Program-made: the position numbers and the translations under genes
The notes under the pieces: generated by a model
What the model saw: the letters and a program-made list of their open reading frames with translations, nothing else
Told to the model about the DNA's origin: nothing
Database searches by the model: none
Source of the DNA: Planctomycetaceae bacterium
Lineage (GTDB): Bacteria; Planctomycetota; UBA1135; GCA-002686595
Length of the DNA stretch: 55,807 nucleotides
Direction of reading: 5' to 3'
Assembly (NCBI GenBank): GCA_011525785.1
Contig: WYBT01000034.1
Span: forward strand, 1-55,807
Part shown: piece after piece, positions 1 to 9,162 of the stretch
How the letters are laid out: the number at the start of each line of letters is the position of its first letter
Position numbering within the stretch: position 1 is the first letter of the stretch

Positions 1-368
1 CGAACGCGTCCGGCCGCGACTGCGCTAGCCGCCGACGAATGGCCACCGCCTCCTCCGCCGCCGTCAGCGCCTCTTCGCGTCGGCCAAGCTCGCTCAGCAT
101 GTTGCCGAGGTTGTTCAGCGACGACGCGAGGTCGGGCTCGAACGCGTCCGGCCGCGACTGCGCTAGCCGCCGACGAATGGCCACCGCCTCCTCCGCCGCC
201 GTCAGCGCCTCTTCGCGTCGGCCAAGCTCGCTGAGCGTTTTGCCGAGGTTGTTCAGCGACGTCGCCAAGTCGGGCTCGAATGCGTCCGGCCGCGACTGCG
301 CAAGCCGCCGATACACCGCCGCCGCCTCCTCCGCCGCCGTCAGCGCCTCTTCGCGTCGGCCAAGCTCA
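1..368 (-). repeat. 138-bp tandem repeats encoding 46-residue TPR units
   Basis: The same block starts at about 1, 139 and 277, giving an exact 138-bp (46-codon) period. Units at 1 and 139 are almost identical in bases and the third diverges slightly. Each unit encodes a TPR with cores ELGRREEALTAAEEA and RLAQSRPDAFEPDLA. The array continues beyond the left edge. Near-identity in bases points to recent unit duplication. Confidence 0.9.
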
Positions 369-2710
369 GACAATCGAACCGAGTGGTTGTTCAGGTTGCG
401 AGCGCGCTCCGAGGCGACAGAGTCCGACCCGCCGGCGTCATCCGGCGCCGCCAGCAGTTGCGGCGCAATCCAGGCCGACAGTTCGCGCATCGAAACGCTC
501 GACTTTGGGAGGACCGCTTCTAGCGCGCGCGCGAGCGCCGGGTCGCGCAAGTCTTGAAGACGCGTTGCGATGATCCTCCCTATCGGGGAGTGGGCGGTCC
601 TGCGGCCGACTGCGAGCGCGGCCAGCGTGGCTACGTACGAGCGAGGCCCCAAGTGCGGCGCGAGCAGCCGGTCGATCCACAGCTCGTGCCTGGGATCCTC
701 TGCAGCCGCGCGTCCGAGCACCGTGAACGCCGGCGCGAGGTTCCGGTCGACCGGCTCGGGGAACAGCACGTCCAGGAGCCCGCGTGGCGCGTCGGCGCGC
801 TTGGGATCCCGCTGGTCGTCCTCCAGCACGACGGCGATCAAGTGCTCGCCGAGCAAGTCCGGTTCGACAGCAGAGAGGAATCTCCCGGCGCCGTGAGGTC
901 GATCGTCCGCCGCGTAGAGCGAACGCAGCACAGCGACGAGAGCCGGCAAGGCGACGGCTTCGTCCTTGGGCCCGAGCAAAGTCGCGGCGCGCTCCAGGTA
1001 CTCGTAGGCCTCGGCTTCGTCGAGCGCGCCCTGGATCAGGGTCAACGTCGCAGCCGCCTTTGGAACCACGCGTGCGAGGGCTCGGTGTTCGCTGGGCGCG
1101 GGATGGCGATCGACAGCGCGACGCCAGAACCGTCGCTCGTGCTCCATCGTCGCGTCGAGCAGTTCGCGGCGACCGCGGACAGCCCGCCCCTCGAGGAACG
1201 CGAGCGCAGACATCTGTATGTAGAGCACGCGGTCGAGAGCGGGGTCGTCGAGTCGCGGCGGCGCGCCGCTCGCCTGCTTGCCCAGGGTGCGCCCGAACTC
1301 CTGCACGGCCTGCCGGAAGATCGATTCGCGAACGGCCGCGGCAGTCGCAATGGCTTCGAGCTCTAGAACAGGGATCTCGCGCTGAAGGTCGCCGATGCCG
1401 GCGCGCCGCTTTCCGACGGACAGCCACCAGTCCTGGGCATTGCGCGCAATCAGCAGCACTCGAGCCGGCGGTCCCGCATGGTCCCGTCCGGCTTCGGCGA
1501 TCAGCTGCAGCAGCAGGGCGATCCAAGCTGGATGCGTCTCGGCGTAGTCGATGACGACCAACCGCGGATCGCGGGCACGCAGCAGCCGGCGAGCCTTCTC
1601 ACGGTAAATCTCCTCGTGTTCAGGCGGAATCTCGGCCCCCATCGCCGGGAGGTCGCTGAGGAACCCAGCCTGCCAGCCCGCGTGTCGAACGCGGCGCACG
1701 AGTTCGATCGCGAGCCTCGTCTTGCCCGAGCCCCCATCGCCGATCAGCAAGCGCACTTCGATCGTGTTGGCGGAGCTGCACCAGGCTCGGAGGCGCTCGA
1801 CGACGTCCTCGTGCAGCGCATCGTTCCATGCGACCGTCTCGTACGGCGCACCGAGGAGTTCGCCGACATTTCGGATCTCCGCGGGCCGCTTGCGCGTTCC
1901 CGCAACGAGCAATTCGGACAGCGCCCGCGCGTCCTGGAGTTCCTGGAGGGCGCTCGCAGCCCTCGGGTCAGCGGCCCACTCACGGAGCTCCGACTCGCTC
2001 TTCGCCAGCAACTTGGAGAGATCCGCGCGGCTGCGACAGCGCAACGCGGGATCCGCATGTCGCGAGGCCTCGAGCAGCTCGCACAGCAAGCGTGAAGCGA
2101 GTGTGGGAGCGGGCAGGTGCGGAGCATGATCGTGAACACGCCGCTGGATCCGCGCCGAGATCGCAGCAAGGTCGGGAGTCTCGAACATCCAGGTCGTGGC
2201 GGCGACGAATTCGCCCCACCGCTCCGGCTCCGCGTCGAGCCACGCGCGCGCTGAACTCGACACCGCGCCGCTCAGAAGCTCGCAGACGAAGTCAGTGACC
2301 GAGTCGGTCGCGCCCCGCGACTGCCAAAGACGGAGGATTTCGCCAGCCGCTCCCGAGACCCGCGGCTGAGCTGTGGTCACGAAGACGAACTTCGCGCACT
2401 CGCCAGCCTGTCGCCGAGCGGAGAAGGTCTCGAGGAAGCTGAGCAGACTCTTGCGAACCGCCGGGTCGTGAAGGCCCAGTCGGCCAGCGTACGCCTTGAC
2501 TTGCGTAGCCTCGCGCTCACGCGCGGCGGGAGCGAGCACATCGAAGTCCTCGTCGCCCTCACAGACGAGCAGCTCGCCATCGCCGAGCTCGAGCCAGCGC
2601 TCGACCGCCAACGCGGTCTGATACAGGAACCCGTGAACGACGCTGTGCGCCGACCGACGCGGGTCGATCGGATCCAGGCCGGCGCTGCGAGACACCGTGC
2701 TCTCCCCCAT
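1..2710 (-). CDS. Avs-like STAND NTPase with Cap4-like nuclease and TPRs (3' end cut by window edge)
   Basis: At least 903 residues, reading from an ATG at 2710 and still open at base 1. The N-terminus (about residues 20-75) has the pattern of the Cap4/DUF4297 PD-(D/E)xK nucleases: GFLYQ at 27-31, E51, D55/D57 and QVK at 70-72. A STAND-type P-loop GDGGSGKT lies at 324-331 and a Walker B strand VVIDYAE around D388. From about residue 770 the protein consists of TPRs with a 46-residue period. Nuclease-STAND-TPR is the layout of bacterial Avs (NLR-like) antiviral proteins, in which target binding by the C-terminal sensor oligomerises the NTPase and activates the nuclease; that role here is inference. 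No strong Shine-Dalgarno precedes the ATG. The gene lies 167 nt downstream of a same-strand radical SAM gene of unclear relation. The alternative is a TPR regulator with a domesticated nuclease domain. Confidence 0.8.
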   Translation of the reverse strand, partial: MGESTVSRSAGLDPIDPRRSAHSVVHGFLYQTALAVERWLELGDGELLVCEGDEDFDVLAPAAREREATQVKAYAGRLGLHDPAVRKSLLSFLETFSARRQAGECAKFVFVTTAQPRVSGAAGEILRLWQSRGATDSVTDFVCELLSGAVSSSARAWLDAEPERWGEFVAATTWMFETPDLAAISARIQRRVHDHAPHLPAPTLASRLLCELLEASRHADPALRCRSRADLSKLLAKSESELREWAADPRAASALQELQDARALSELLVAGTRKRPAEIRNVGELLGAPYETVAWNDALHEDVVERLRAWCSSANTIEVRLLIGDGGSGKTRLAIELVRRVRHAGWQAGFLSDLPAMGAEIPPEHEEIYREKARRLLRARDPRLVVIDYAETHPAWIALLLQLIAEAGRDHAGPPARVLLIARNAQDWWLSVGKRRAGIGDLQREIPVLELEAIATAAAVRESIFRQAVQEFGRTLGKQASGAPPRLDDPALDRVLYIQMSALAFLEGRAVRGRRELLDATMEHERRFWRRAVDRHPAPSEHRALARVVPKAAATLTLIQGALDEAEAYEYLERAATLLGPKDEAVALPALVAVLRSLYAADDRPHGAGRFLSAVEPDLLGEHLIAVVLEDDQRDPKRADAPRGLLDVLFPEPVDRNLAPAFTVLGRAAAEDPRHELWIDRLLAPHLGPRSYVATLAALAVGRRTAHSPIGRIIATRLQDLRDPALARALEAVLPKSSVSMRELSAWIAPQLLAAPDDAGGSDSVASERARNLNNHSVRLSELGRREEALTAAEEAAAVYRRLAQSRPDAFEPDLATSLNNLGKTLSELGRREEALTAAEEAVAIRRRLAQSRPDAFEPDLASSLNNLGNMLSELGRREEALTAAEEAVAIRRRLAQSRPDAF

Positions 2711-2877
2711 GACGCGTGAATGGTACTCGCCGGTGAACGAGGCGCGCGGTGCGCAACGACTCGCCGCCCGAAGTTCACGGACGGGATCGTTGCGGTGTGC
2801 GCGAAGCACTTGGGAGCTGTCCTCGCGGGGACCGAGCGCCGCGCGAACCCAACGGGCGGCGACGCCGCGATCGCAAC

Positions 2878-4098
2878 TCAGCTCGGCCGCGCGGGAGCGA
2901 CCTGCTGCTCAGCCGCGCGCGCTTCCGCCTCTTTAGCGAGCACCGCAGCGAGTTTGAGGCCGTCCTCGGTCGTCGTGCCGTAGGCGTCCTCGAGCCGGAC
3001 AACGAGCTTGTCCTTCGGGTCGAGCGGCTTCGGCTTACGCCACACCTTGCCGCCGAGCATCGTCTTGAGCATGTGCGGCGGCTGGTAAGTGAAGCTCGGC
3101 CAGAGGAAGACCTCGGTCGTGCACCAGCACTCCTTGCAGGCGATCTTCTCGCGCCGCGCGCGCGCCTTCTCGCCGTTCCAGATTTCCCAGAACGACTGCT
3201 GGCGCAGGTTGCCCAGCGGCTCGTGCAGCTCGCACACGCTCACGTCGCCGTTCGAGTAGACAACCGCCGAGAGAACGCCGGCCTTGCACGGCACGACCTG
3301 CGTCTGCTTCTCGATCGACTTGGTCTTGGCGTACTGCAGCATCGGCTCGACGATCGAGCCGTAGCGGCCCTCTTCGCGCGTCGCCCACAGTGACTGGATG
3401 TACTCGTAGAGCTTCCAGTACTCGCCGAGCGCCGGCCCCGAGAGCGAATGGTTCTTGGGATCGCCGCGCATGATGGCCAGGTTGTGGTGGTCCATCTGCG
3501 GGCAGCGGTCGAACAGGAACGTCGTGAGCCGCTTGATCTCCGCCATGTTCACTTCGGTGGCGGTCGAGATCGAATGGATGCGCAGGCGCGGATCGGTGCG
3601 CTGCAGCTCGGCGAGCGCGTCGTACGTCTCCATCGCCTTCTTGAACGACCCCGGGCTCGCGCGGAACTTGTCGTGGAACTCGCCCAGGCCGTCGAGCGAC
3701 ATCTCGACCACGAACAGCTCGAGCTCAGGCTCCTCGAGGGTCGCCTTGATGTGCTTGAGCATGCGGTCCTTGAAGTAGCTGTTCGTCGGCACGTAGATCT
3801 GGCGCGTCTGGTTGCGCCGGATGAACTGCCGCACGATGTCGCTGAACTCCGGCCGCAGGAAAGGCTCGCCGCCCGAGAGGTTGAGGTTCTCAACGCGGCC
3901 GAGGGACTCGCTCAGCGCGACCAGTTCCTCGAACGTGAGGTCGTCCTTGCGGTTGAGGCTGGCCCAGTAGAAGCAGTGCTCGCAGCGCTGATTGCAGATC
4001 GAGTTGATGAACAGGATCAGGAACGGCGGGCTGGGCAGGTCCTCGTAGGCCTGGCTCACCAGCCGCGCGTGGCGCGCGAGTCGTTGGACGGGATTCAT
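2878..4098 (-). CDS. Radical SAM protein with SPASM-like C-terminal domain
   Basis: About 406 residues from the ATG at 4098; an in-frame ATG at 4128 would add ten. The radical SAM cluster motif is CNQRCEHC (C35, C39, C42), followed by the SAM-binding LSGGEPFLR strand. A second Cys set near the C-terminus (VPCKAG, then VCELHEP, then IACKECWC) fits a SPASM/Twitch auxiliary Fe-S domain. Such proteins perform radical peptide or protein modification, sulfatase maturation or related chemistry. No precursor peptide or partner enzyme is visible beside it, so the substrate is unknown. It is followed on the same strand, after 167 nt, by the Avs-like gene. The product is expected to be cytoplasmic. Family assignment is secure, function is not. 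Confidence 0.88.
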   Translation of the reverse strand: MNPVQRLARHARLVSQAYEDLPSPPFLILFINSICNQRCEHCFYWASLNRKDDLTFEELVALSESLGRVENLNLSGGEPFLRPEFSDIVRQFIRRNQTRQIYVPTNSYFKDRMLKHIKATLEEPELELFVVEMSLDGLGEFHDKFRASPGSFKKAMETYDALAELQRTDPRLRIHSISTATEVNMAEIKRLTTFLFDRCPQMDHHNLAIMRGDPKNHSLSGPALGEYWKLYEYIQSLWATREEGRYGSIVEPMLQYAKTKSIEKQTQVVPCKAGVLSAVVYSNGDVSVCELHEPLGNLRQQSFWEIWNGEKARARREKIACKECWCTTEVFLWPSFTYQPPHMLKTMLGGKVWRKPKPLDPKDKLVVRLEDAYGTTTEDGLKLAAVLAKEAEARAAEQQVAPARPS

Positions 4099-4288
4099 GG
4101 GGGCGGGGAGGCTTATCGAGTAGAGCACGCGCGGCGCGCGAGGGCGCTCCGGCGAGCCCTGCTCGGCAGCGCGCGCACGGGCGCAAACCGGCCCGCGAGA
4201 GCGCTTTGCGACAATCTACCGCGCACGGAAGACTGCGGCGAGGCGGCCGCGCGCATCCTCTCGCGCCCGCGCGGCAACCTGGACGTAG

Positions 4289-6985
4289 ATGCACAGCGCA
4301 GAACGCAGCACTGAGGAGCTCCTGGCCCACGTGGGCTGGGTCCGGCGCGTGGCCGCGGCGCTGGCGCGGAACGCGGACGAGGCCGACGAGCTCGAGCAGG
4401 AGACCTGGAGCGCGGCGCTGGCCCACTTGCACGCCGCGCCTGAGGACCTGCGCGCCTGGCTGGCCGGAGTTGTGCGGCGCGTCGCGGCGCTGCGGCGGCG
4501 CAGCGAACGGCGGCGCAGCGAGCGCGAACTTGCGGCGGCGCGGGCGGAGGCGCTGGAGGACACGCACGAGCTGGTGGCGCGCGCGCGACTGCAGCGCGAA
4601 CTCGTCGACGCCGTGCTCGAACTCGACCAGCCCTACCGCGACACGCTGCTGCTGCGCTACTTCGACGAGTGCTCGCCGAGCGAAATCGCCGAGCGCCAGC
4701 GCGTCCCGCTCGCCACCGTCAAATCGCGCCTGCAGCGCGGCCTCGCGAAGCTGCGCGCGCAGCTCGACCAACGTCACGCCGGACGCGAGGGCTGGCTCGG
4801 CGCCGCCGTCGCGCTGGCGCTGTTCCGTCGTCCGCTCGAGGGAGTGTGGCTCGTGAAGTCGAAACTCGCGCTCGTGGCCGCGCTGGTGCTGGCCGCTGTC
4901 GTGCTCACGTGGTCGTGGGAGTCGCAACGCGAACTCTCGACGACGTCCTCCGCAACCGCGGCCGACCGGCTCCAACGCTCGTCGCTCGCCGCGCATGCCA
5001 CACCAGCGCCGGACGACGCTGCGGCGCCCAGTGAGGGCGAGCGCACTAGCACGCAGGCTCGCGCGGAGGTCCAGGCCGAGTCGCCGTTCGCGACGAGCTT
5101 GCTGCGAGGCCGCGTCGTCTCGCTCGCGTCGAAGGCGCTGAGCGGCGTCGAGGTCGAAGTGCGCCACAGCAGGGGCCACGGCCGGCCGGGGTGGGACGGG
5201 TTCGACGAGCCCGAACCGGATGTGGTCGCGCGTCTGCGCAGCGATGCCAACGGCGCCTTCGAGTTCGAGCTCGGCCGGCGCGCGTGCGTCGATCTGTGGA
5301 TCGCTCCCAGCCAGGGCTGGAGCGGCGCCTTGTCGCAGGCGCGGCGCGGCGGCGAGTTCGTCGAGCTGCAGCTCACGCCCGCGGGCTCGCTCACGGGCGA
5401 AGTCACGCTCATCACGACCGGCGCACCCGTCGCCGATGCGACCGTCGAGTTGGTCGCGCGCGATCAGCTGCCCGGCGCGCCGCGGCCGCACACGACGCGC
5501 ACCGATGCTCTCGGCCGCTATCGCATCGAGGGCGTGAGCGCCGGCCCGTACTGGCTGCACGTGACGCCGCGCGACGCGCGACCGGAGCGCTTCGACGAGC
5601 TCGAGTTCAACGACGCCGAGCACCGCTTGCACGATGTCGTCGTCGAACCCGGCGTGGTGGTGCGCGGGCGAGTCCTCGACGCCGTGACTCGGCGCCCGGT
5701 CGCGAACGCGCGGATCTCGGACGATCACGTGCAGCGCATCCCGGCGCTCCACTCGGGCGCCGACGGCCGCTTCGAGCTGCGCGGCATGGACGACGGCACG
5801 TTCGGGCACAACTCGCTGCTCGTTCAAGCGAGCGGCTACGCGCCGCGCACGCACCACTGGACCGGCTCGAGCCTGGGCGACCGCGAAGTGGAGATCGAGC
5901 TCGCGCCGGGGCGTCGCGTGAGCGGCCGCGTGCTCCACGCTGACGGGGCGCCGCGCGAAGGAGCGTTCGTCGCGGCGCTCGCGCTCACCGCGGAAGGCTC
6001 GGCGAACGAACGCGAGCGCCGCAGCACGCGCAGCGCCTCGGACGGGCGTTTCGAGCTGCGCGACCTGCGCTCCGACGTGCACTACACGTTGCTCGTCCAG
6101 GACACGGGGGCCGGCGAGCTGGTGTTGGAGCTGCCCGCCAGCGACGAGCGCGAACAGGATCTCGGCGAACTGCGCCTGCCGGAGGAGTGCGCCCTGCGCG
6201 GCGTCGTCGTGGACGAGCGCGGCGCGCCGGTTCCTTTCGAGCTGCTCGAGCTGCACGGACCGCGCGGAACGGGTGCGGCCTCGCCGATGGGGCTCAACGC
6301 GTTGCTCGCCGCGCAGCGCCAGACGCGCAGCGACTCGCTCGGCCGCTTCGCCTTCGAGCAACTCGGGCCGGGCGTGTACGCGCTGTCCACGAACACGCGG
6401 GGCGCGGCCTCGCGGGCGCGGCGCGAGTTCGAGCTCGCGGCGGGGCAGTCGCTGAACGACGTGCGCTTCGAGTTGCCGCAGCGGCGCGAGCTATTCGGCC
6501 GCGTGGTCGATGCGCGCGGCGCTCCGGTGGCGCGCGCCTTCGTCGCGCTGTACCCCAACGATGGCGGCCCCGAGCGCCTGGCCTGGCAGATCGCGAACAA
6601 CGACGGCTCGTTCCGCTTCCTCGCCCTGCCCGCGCGGGGCTGCGACCTGTTCGCCGCGGGAGCGCGCGAGTCCGGCGCGAGCACCTGGCTGCACGCGCTC
6701 GAGGCCGACGGGCCCGCGCTGCTGGTCGCGCTCGGGCCGGCGCGGCGCGTGCGCGGCGTCGTCCGCAGCGCCGGCGTCGCGCGTCCCGGCCTGACGGTCG
6801 AAGCGTTCGCGCGTGTGGACCGGCGCGCGGCCACCGATCGCGCCAGCACCGACCGCGAGGGACGCTTCGAGCTCAGCCTGGCGAGCGAGGAGCACGAGTT
6901 GGTCGTGCGCCGCGGCGAGAGCGTGCTGCTCCTCCACAAGCTCGCGGCCGGCGACGCGCTCGAGCTGGAGCTCGAGGCACCCTGA
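4289..6985 (+). CDS. ECF-type sigma factor fused to a membrane-anchored carboxypeptidase-regulatory-like repeat protein
   Basis: 898 residues. Residues 1-165 form a sigma-70 family module: region 2 around 10-75 (with DEADELEQETW) and region 4 around 105-160, where SEIAERQRVPLATVKSRL is the helix-turn-helix. A hydrophobic span follows at about 191-210 (SKLALVAALVLAAVVL). From about residue 270 to the end there are repeated beta-sandwich units of CarboxypepD_reg type (G.V.D..G.PV..A.V then D..GRFEL), six or more of them. The predicted topology puts sigma in the cytoplasm and the repeats outside. The single frame stays open throughout, so it is a genuine fusion, not two genes. It may act as a one-protein envelope sensor releasing or tethering sigma, which is inference. 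It diverges from the radical SAM gene across about 190 nt. Confidence 0.85.
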   Translation: MHSAERSTEELLAHVGWVRRVAAALARNADEADELEQETWSAALAHLHAAPEDLRAWLAGVVRRVAALRRRSERRRSERELAAARAEALEDTHELVARARLQRELVDAVLELDQPYRDTLLLRYFDECSPSEIAERQRVPLATVKSRLQRGLAKLRAQLDQRHAGREGWLGAAVALALFRRPLEGVWLVKSKLALVAALVLAAVVLTWSWESQRELSTTSSATAADRLQRSSLAAHATPAPDDAAAPSEGERTSTQARAEVQAESPFATSLLRGRVVSLASKALSGVEVEVRHSRGHGRPGWDGFDEPEPDVVARLRSDANGAFEFELGRRACVDLWIAPSQGWSGALSQARRGGEFVELQLTPAGSLTGEVTLITTGAPVADATVELVARDQLPGAPRPHTTRTDALGRYRIEGVSAGPYWLHVTPRDARPERFDELEFNDAEHRLHDVVVEPGVVVRGRVLDAVTRRPVANARISDDHVQRIPALHSGADGRFELRGMDDGTFGHNSLLVQASGYAPRTHHWTGSSLGDREVEIELAPGRRVSGRVLHADGAPREGAFVAALALTAEGSANERERRSTRSASDGRFELRDLRSDVHYTLLVQDTGAGELVLELPASDEREQDLGELRLPEECALRGVVVDERGAPVPFELLELHGPRGTGAASPMGLNALLAAQRQTRSDSLGRFAFEQLGPGVYALSTNTRGAASRARREFELAAGQSLNDVRFELPQRRELFGRVVDARGAPVARAFVALYPNDGGPERLAWQIANNDGSFRFLALPARGCDLFAAGARESGASTWLHALEADGPALLVALGPARRVRGVVRSAGVARPGLTVEAFARVDRRAATDRASTDREGRFELSLASEEHELVVRRGESVLLLHKLAAGDALELELEAP

Positions 6986-7136
6986 AGTCGCTCTCCTCAA
7001 ACTCGCTTCGAGGCGCGTTTTCGCGCTGGAGTCGGGCCGTTCGATCGCGTCGAATGCCGCGCGACGTCGACGCTGCGGACGGTCCGCTGCGCGCTGCGAT
7101 CGCCCCCGCGCTCCCCCACTCCCGCCGCACTCCGCG

Positions 7137-7883
7137 ATGCTCGCGAAGCTGACCCACGCCAACGGGACGATCGGCTATCGCTCGGAATCCCTGGCCGCGC
7201 TCGGCGTTCCGCACCTGTTCACAACGCGGGTCGGAGCGCACGGCGCGGAGCTCGACCTCGGGCGGCTCGACGCTGCAGCGCACGCGTGCCTGTGCGAGCT
7301 CGCGGGCTTCGCGCCGCACACGCCATTCGTCGCGCTCCGGCAGGTCCACGGCGCGCGCGTGCACGAGCTCGACGCGCACGGACCGACGCCGGGCGCGGAG
7401 GGCGATGCGCTCACTTCGAGCGATGCTGCGCGCGCCCTGCTGGTCTACAGCGCCGACTGCGTGCCCGTGCTCATCGCATCGGCCGGCGGACGCCGCGTGG
7501 CCGCCGTGCACGCCGGCTGGCGCGGACTGATCGCCGGCGCGATTCCAGCGGCGCTCGAGGCGCTCGGCGAAGCGCCGGCCGCAGCCGCCATCGGACCGTG
7601 CCTGTCGCTCGAGCGCTGCGAAATGGGCCCCGAAGTGGCCGAGTTGTTCGAGCGCGCCGACTTGAACGAGGTCATCTGGCGTAGGCCCGGCCACAAGCCG
7701 CACGTCGACCTGCGGGCCGCCGCGCGCCGGCAGCTCGAGCGCGCCGGCTGCCGCGCGATCGACGTCTCGGAGCTGTGCACCTGGCGCGACGGCGCCGAGC
7801 TCCCCTCGCACCGCCGCGACGTGACCCACGGCAGTGCGCCGCGCGCGGGCCGCATCGGCGCGTTGATCGCCTGCGCGCGCTGA
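7137..7883 (+). CDS. pgeF: PgeF/YfiH family (laccase-domain) purine nucleoside phosphorylase or peptidoglycan editing factor
   Basis: 248 residues, a normal length for the family. The three zinc/copper ligands are visible: H71 in RQVHG, C108 in ADCVPVL and H125 in AVHAGWRG. The downstream IGPCLSLERCEMG segment is also family-typical. YfiH/YlmD proteins have been described as purine nucleoside phosphorylase/adenosine deaminases and, in E. coli, as an editor of mis-incorporated amino acids in peptidoglycan precursors. The ATG at 7137 was chosen because family similarity begins there; the frame is open further upstream but without conserved sequence. It stands 151 nt after the sigma-fusion gene with no obvious functional link. 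Confidence 0.93.
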   Translation: MLAKLTHANGTIGYRSESLAALGVPHLFTTRVGAHGAELDLGRLDAAAHACLCELAGFAPHTPFVALRQVHGARVHELDAHGPTPGAEGDALTSSDAARALLVYSADCVPVLIASAGGRRVAAVHAGWRGLIAGAIPAALEALGEAPAAAAIGPCLSLERCEMGPEVAELFERADLNEVIWRRPGHKPHVDLRAAARRQLERAGCRAIDVSELCTWRDGAELPSHRRDVTHGSAPRAGRIGALIACAR

Positions 7884-8088
7884 TGTCGGCCCCGAAGTCA
7901 CCCTGAAGCTGGTCCAACGGCGCGCGCTGGATCGCGCGCCGCTCCGTTTGAGCCGAAACTCGGCGTTCGTGCGCGGGTTGTGGACCTCCCGCGCGCGTTC
8001 GCTCAATCTGTTCGAGAGCGAGTTCGAGCCCGCCCGGCTGCACTGGCCGACAGCTCCTCCCCACAACGGCCGCAACGAGCCACCTGAC

Positions 8089-8859
8089 ATGACCACGATC
8101 TCCTGGCCCACCGCCGTCATCGGCGCGCTCACCGGCGCAGCCGTCGCGCTCGCCGTGACTGCGTTCTCGCTCGCTCCGCAAGCGCCGCTGGTCGCCGAGC
8201 GCGCCGCAAGCCAGCCCTCGTCCGCGTCGCCCGCAACACGCGCCGGCGAGAGTTCATCGCCCGGCGTCGCGGAGGCGCTCGCCGTGCTCTCGGATGAGGT
8301 GAGCAAGCTCGCGGCGCGCGTCGAGCAGCTCGAGCGCCGGCCCGAGCCCGACGCGCGCGTCGAACTCAGCGCCGCGCGCGCACTCGATCCGAACACCACC
8401 GCGGGTCAGGGCGAGACGGCGCTCGCGCCGCAAGTCGTGCAAGAGAGCGTGGCAGCGGCGCTCGAGACGATCCGCGCCGACGAACGCGCCAAGGCCGAGG
8501 CCGAGCGGCAGCAGCGCGAGCTCGAACGCATCGAAGAGCGGCTGACGCGCTTGAACGAGCGCCTGGCGCTCTCGCCCGACCAGACCAACATGATGCGCGC
8601 GCTGATGCTGGCGCAGAACACGCAGCGCGACGAGCTCGAGCGCATGCGCGACCAAGGTGTCGAGCGCGAACAGCGGCGCATCGCGGCCGAAGAGGCCGAG
8701 CGCCGCCGCGACGTCGAGCTGACGCGCATCCTCACGCCCGAGCAGCTCGCCGGCCTGCGCGAGATGGAAGCGGGCCGCGGCGACGAGCGCGGCCGCTCGC
8801 GGCGCGGCAACGCGGGCGCGAACGGCAACTCCGGCGGCGGCGGGCGCCGCGGCGGATGA
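8089..8859 (+). CDS. Membrane-anchored Spy/LTXXQ-like coiled-coil protein
   Basis: 256 residues. One N-terminal hydrophobic segment (about 8-28) is followed by a Ser/Ala/Pro linker. A short coiled coil (about 65-85) and a long charged helix of Glu/Arg/Gln heptads (about 130-235) come next. The helix contains LSPDQTNMMRALM and, near its end, ILTPEQLAGLREM, which resembles the LTxxQ motif of periplasmic Spy/CpxP proteins. The tail is Gly/Arg/Asn-rich. A periplasmic or membrane-associated chaperone-like or stress role is inferred from the motif only. The ATG at 8089 gives a sensible membrane anchor; the frame is open upstream but without that signature. Confidence 0.7.
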   Translation: MTTISWPTAVIGALTGAAVALAVTAFSLAPQAPLVAERAASQPSSASPATRAGESSSPGVAEALAVLSDEVSKLAARVEQLERRPEPDARVELSAARALDPNTTAGQGETALAPQVVQESVAAALETIRADERAKAEAERQQRELERIEERLTRLNERLALSPDQTNMMRALMLAQNTQRDELERMRDQGVEREQRRIAAEEAERRRDVELTRILTPEQLAGLREMEAGRGDERGRSRRGNAGANGNSGGGGRRGG

Positions 8860-9162
8860 GGGAAGGTCGAAGGACGCTGGGCTTGGGAGAGCGCTGCGCG
8901 TATGCGTTGTAGCCGCCCCCAAGGCTCTCGAGTGTGAGCGCCGAGTCTCGCGATCTCTGGGCGGAGCGCCGACCTGTGACGCGGATCGCGAGGCAAGCCG
9001 CGCGGGGCGCCGCACCGACGCTGCCGAGCTCCGCTCGCGCCGCGGATCGAAGTTCGCGGCCGACGCGCGCCGCACGCTCCGCTCGCAGCGCACGAAACGG
9101 CGCAGCGCAGCGAGTAGGATCGCGGGCATGACCTTCCGCTCCCCGCTCCAGGCCGCGCGCCC
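8860..9162. other. Intergenic region, no gene recognised
   Basis: About 300 bases between the Spy-like gene and the SGNH hydrolase. Short open frames here lack recognisable domains and the composition is as GC-rich as the genes. It presumably carries the promoter for the downstream gene, but no clear promoter was identified. Confidence 0.5.

Noticed and set aside
3890..6361. An 800-residue open frame antisense to the sigma-fusion gene
   Set aside because: It is Arg/Ala/Val-rich without any domain and mirrors a well-supported plus-strand gene; GC-rich codon use keeps such shadow frames open.
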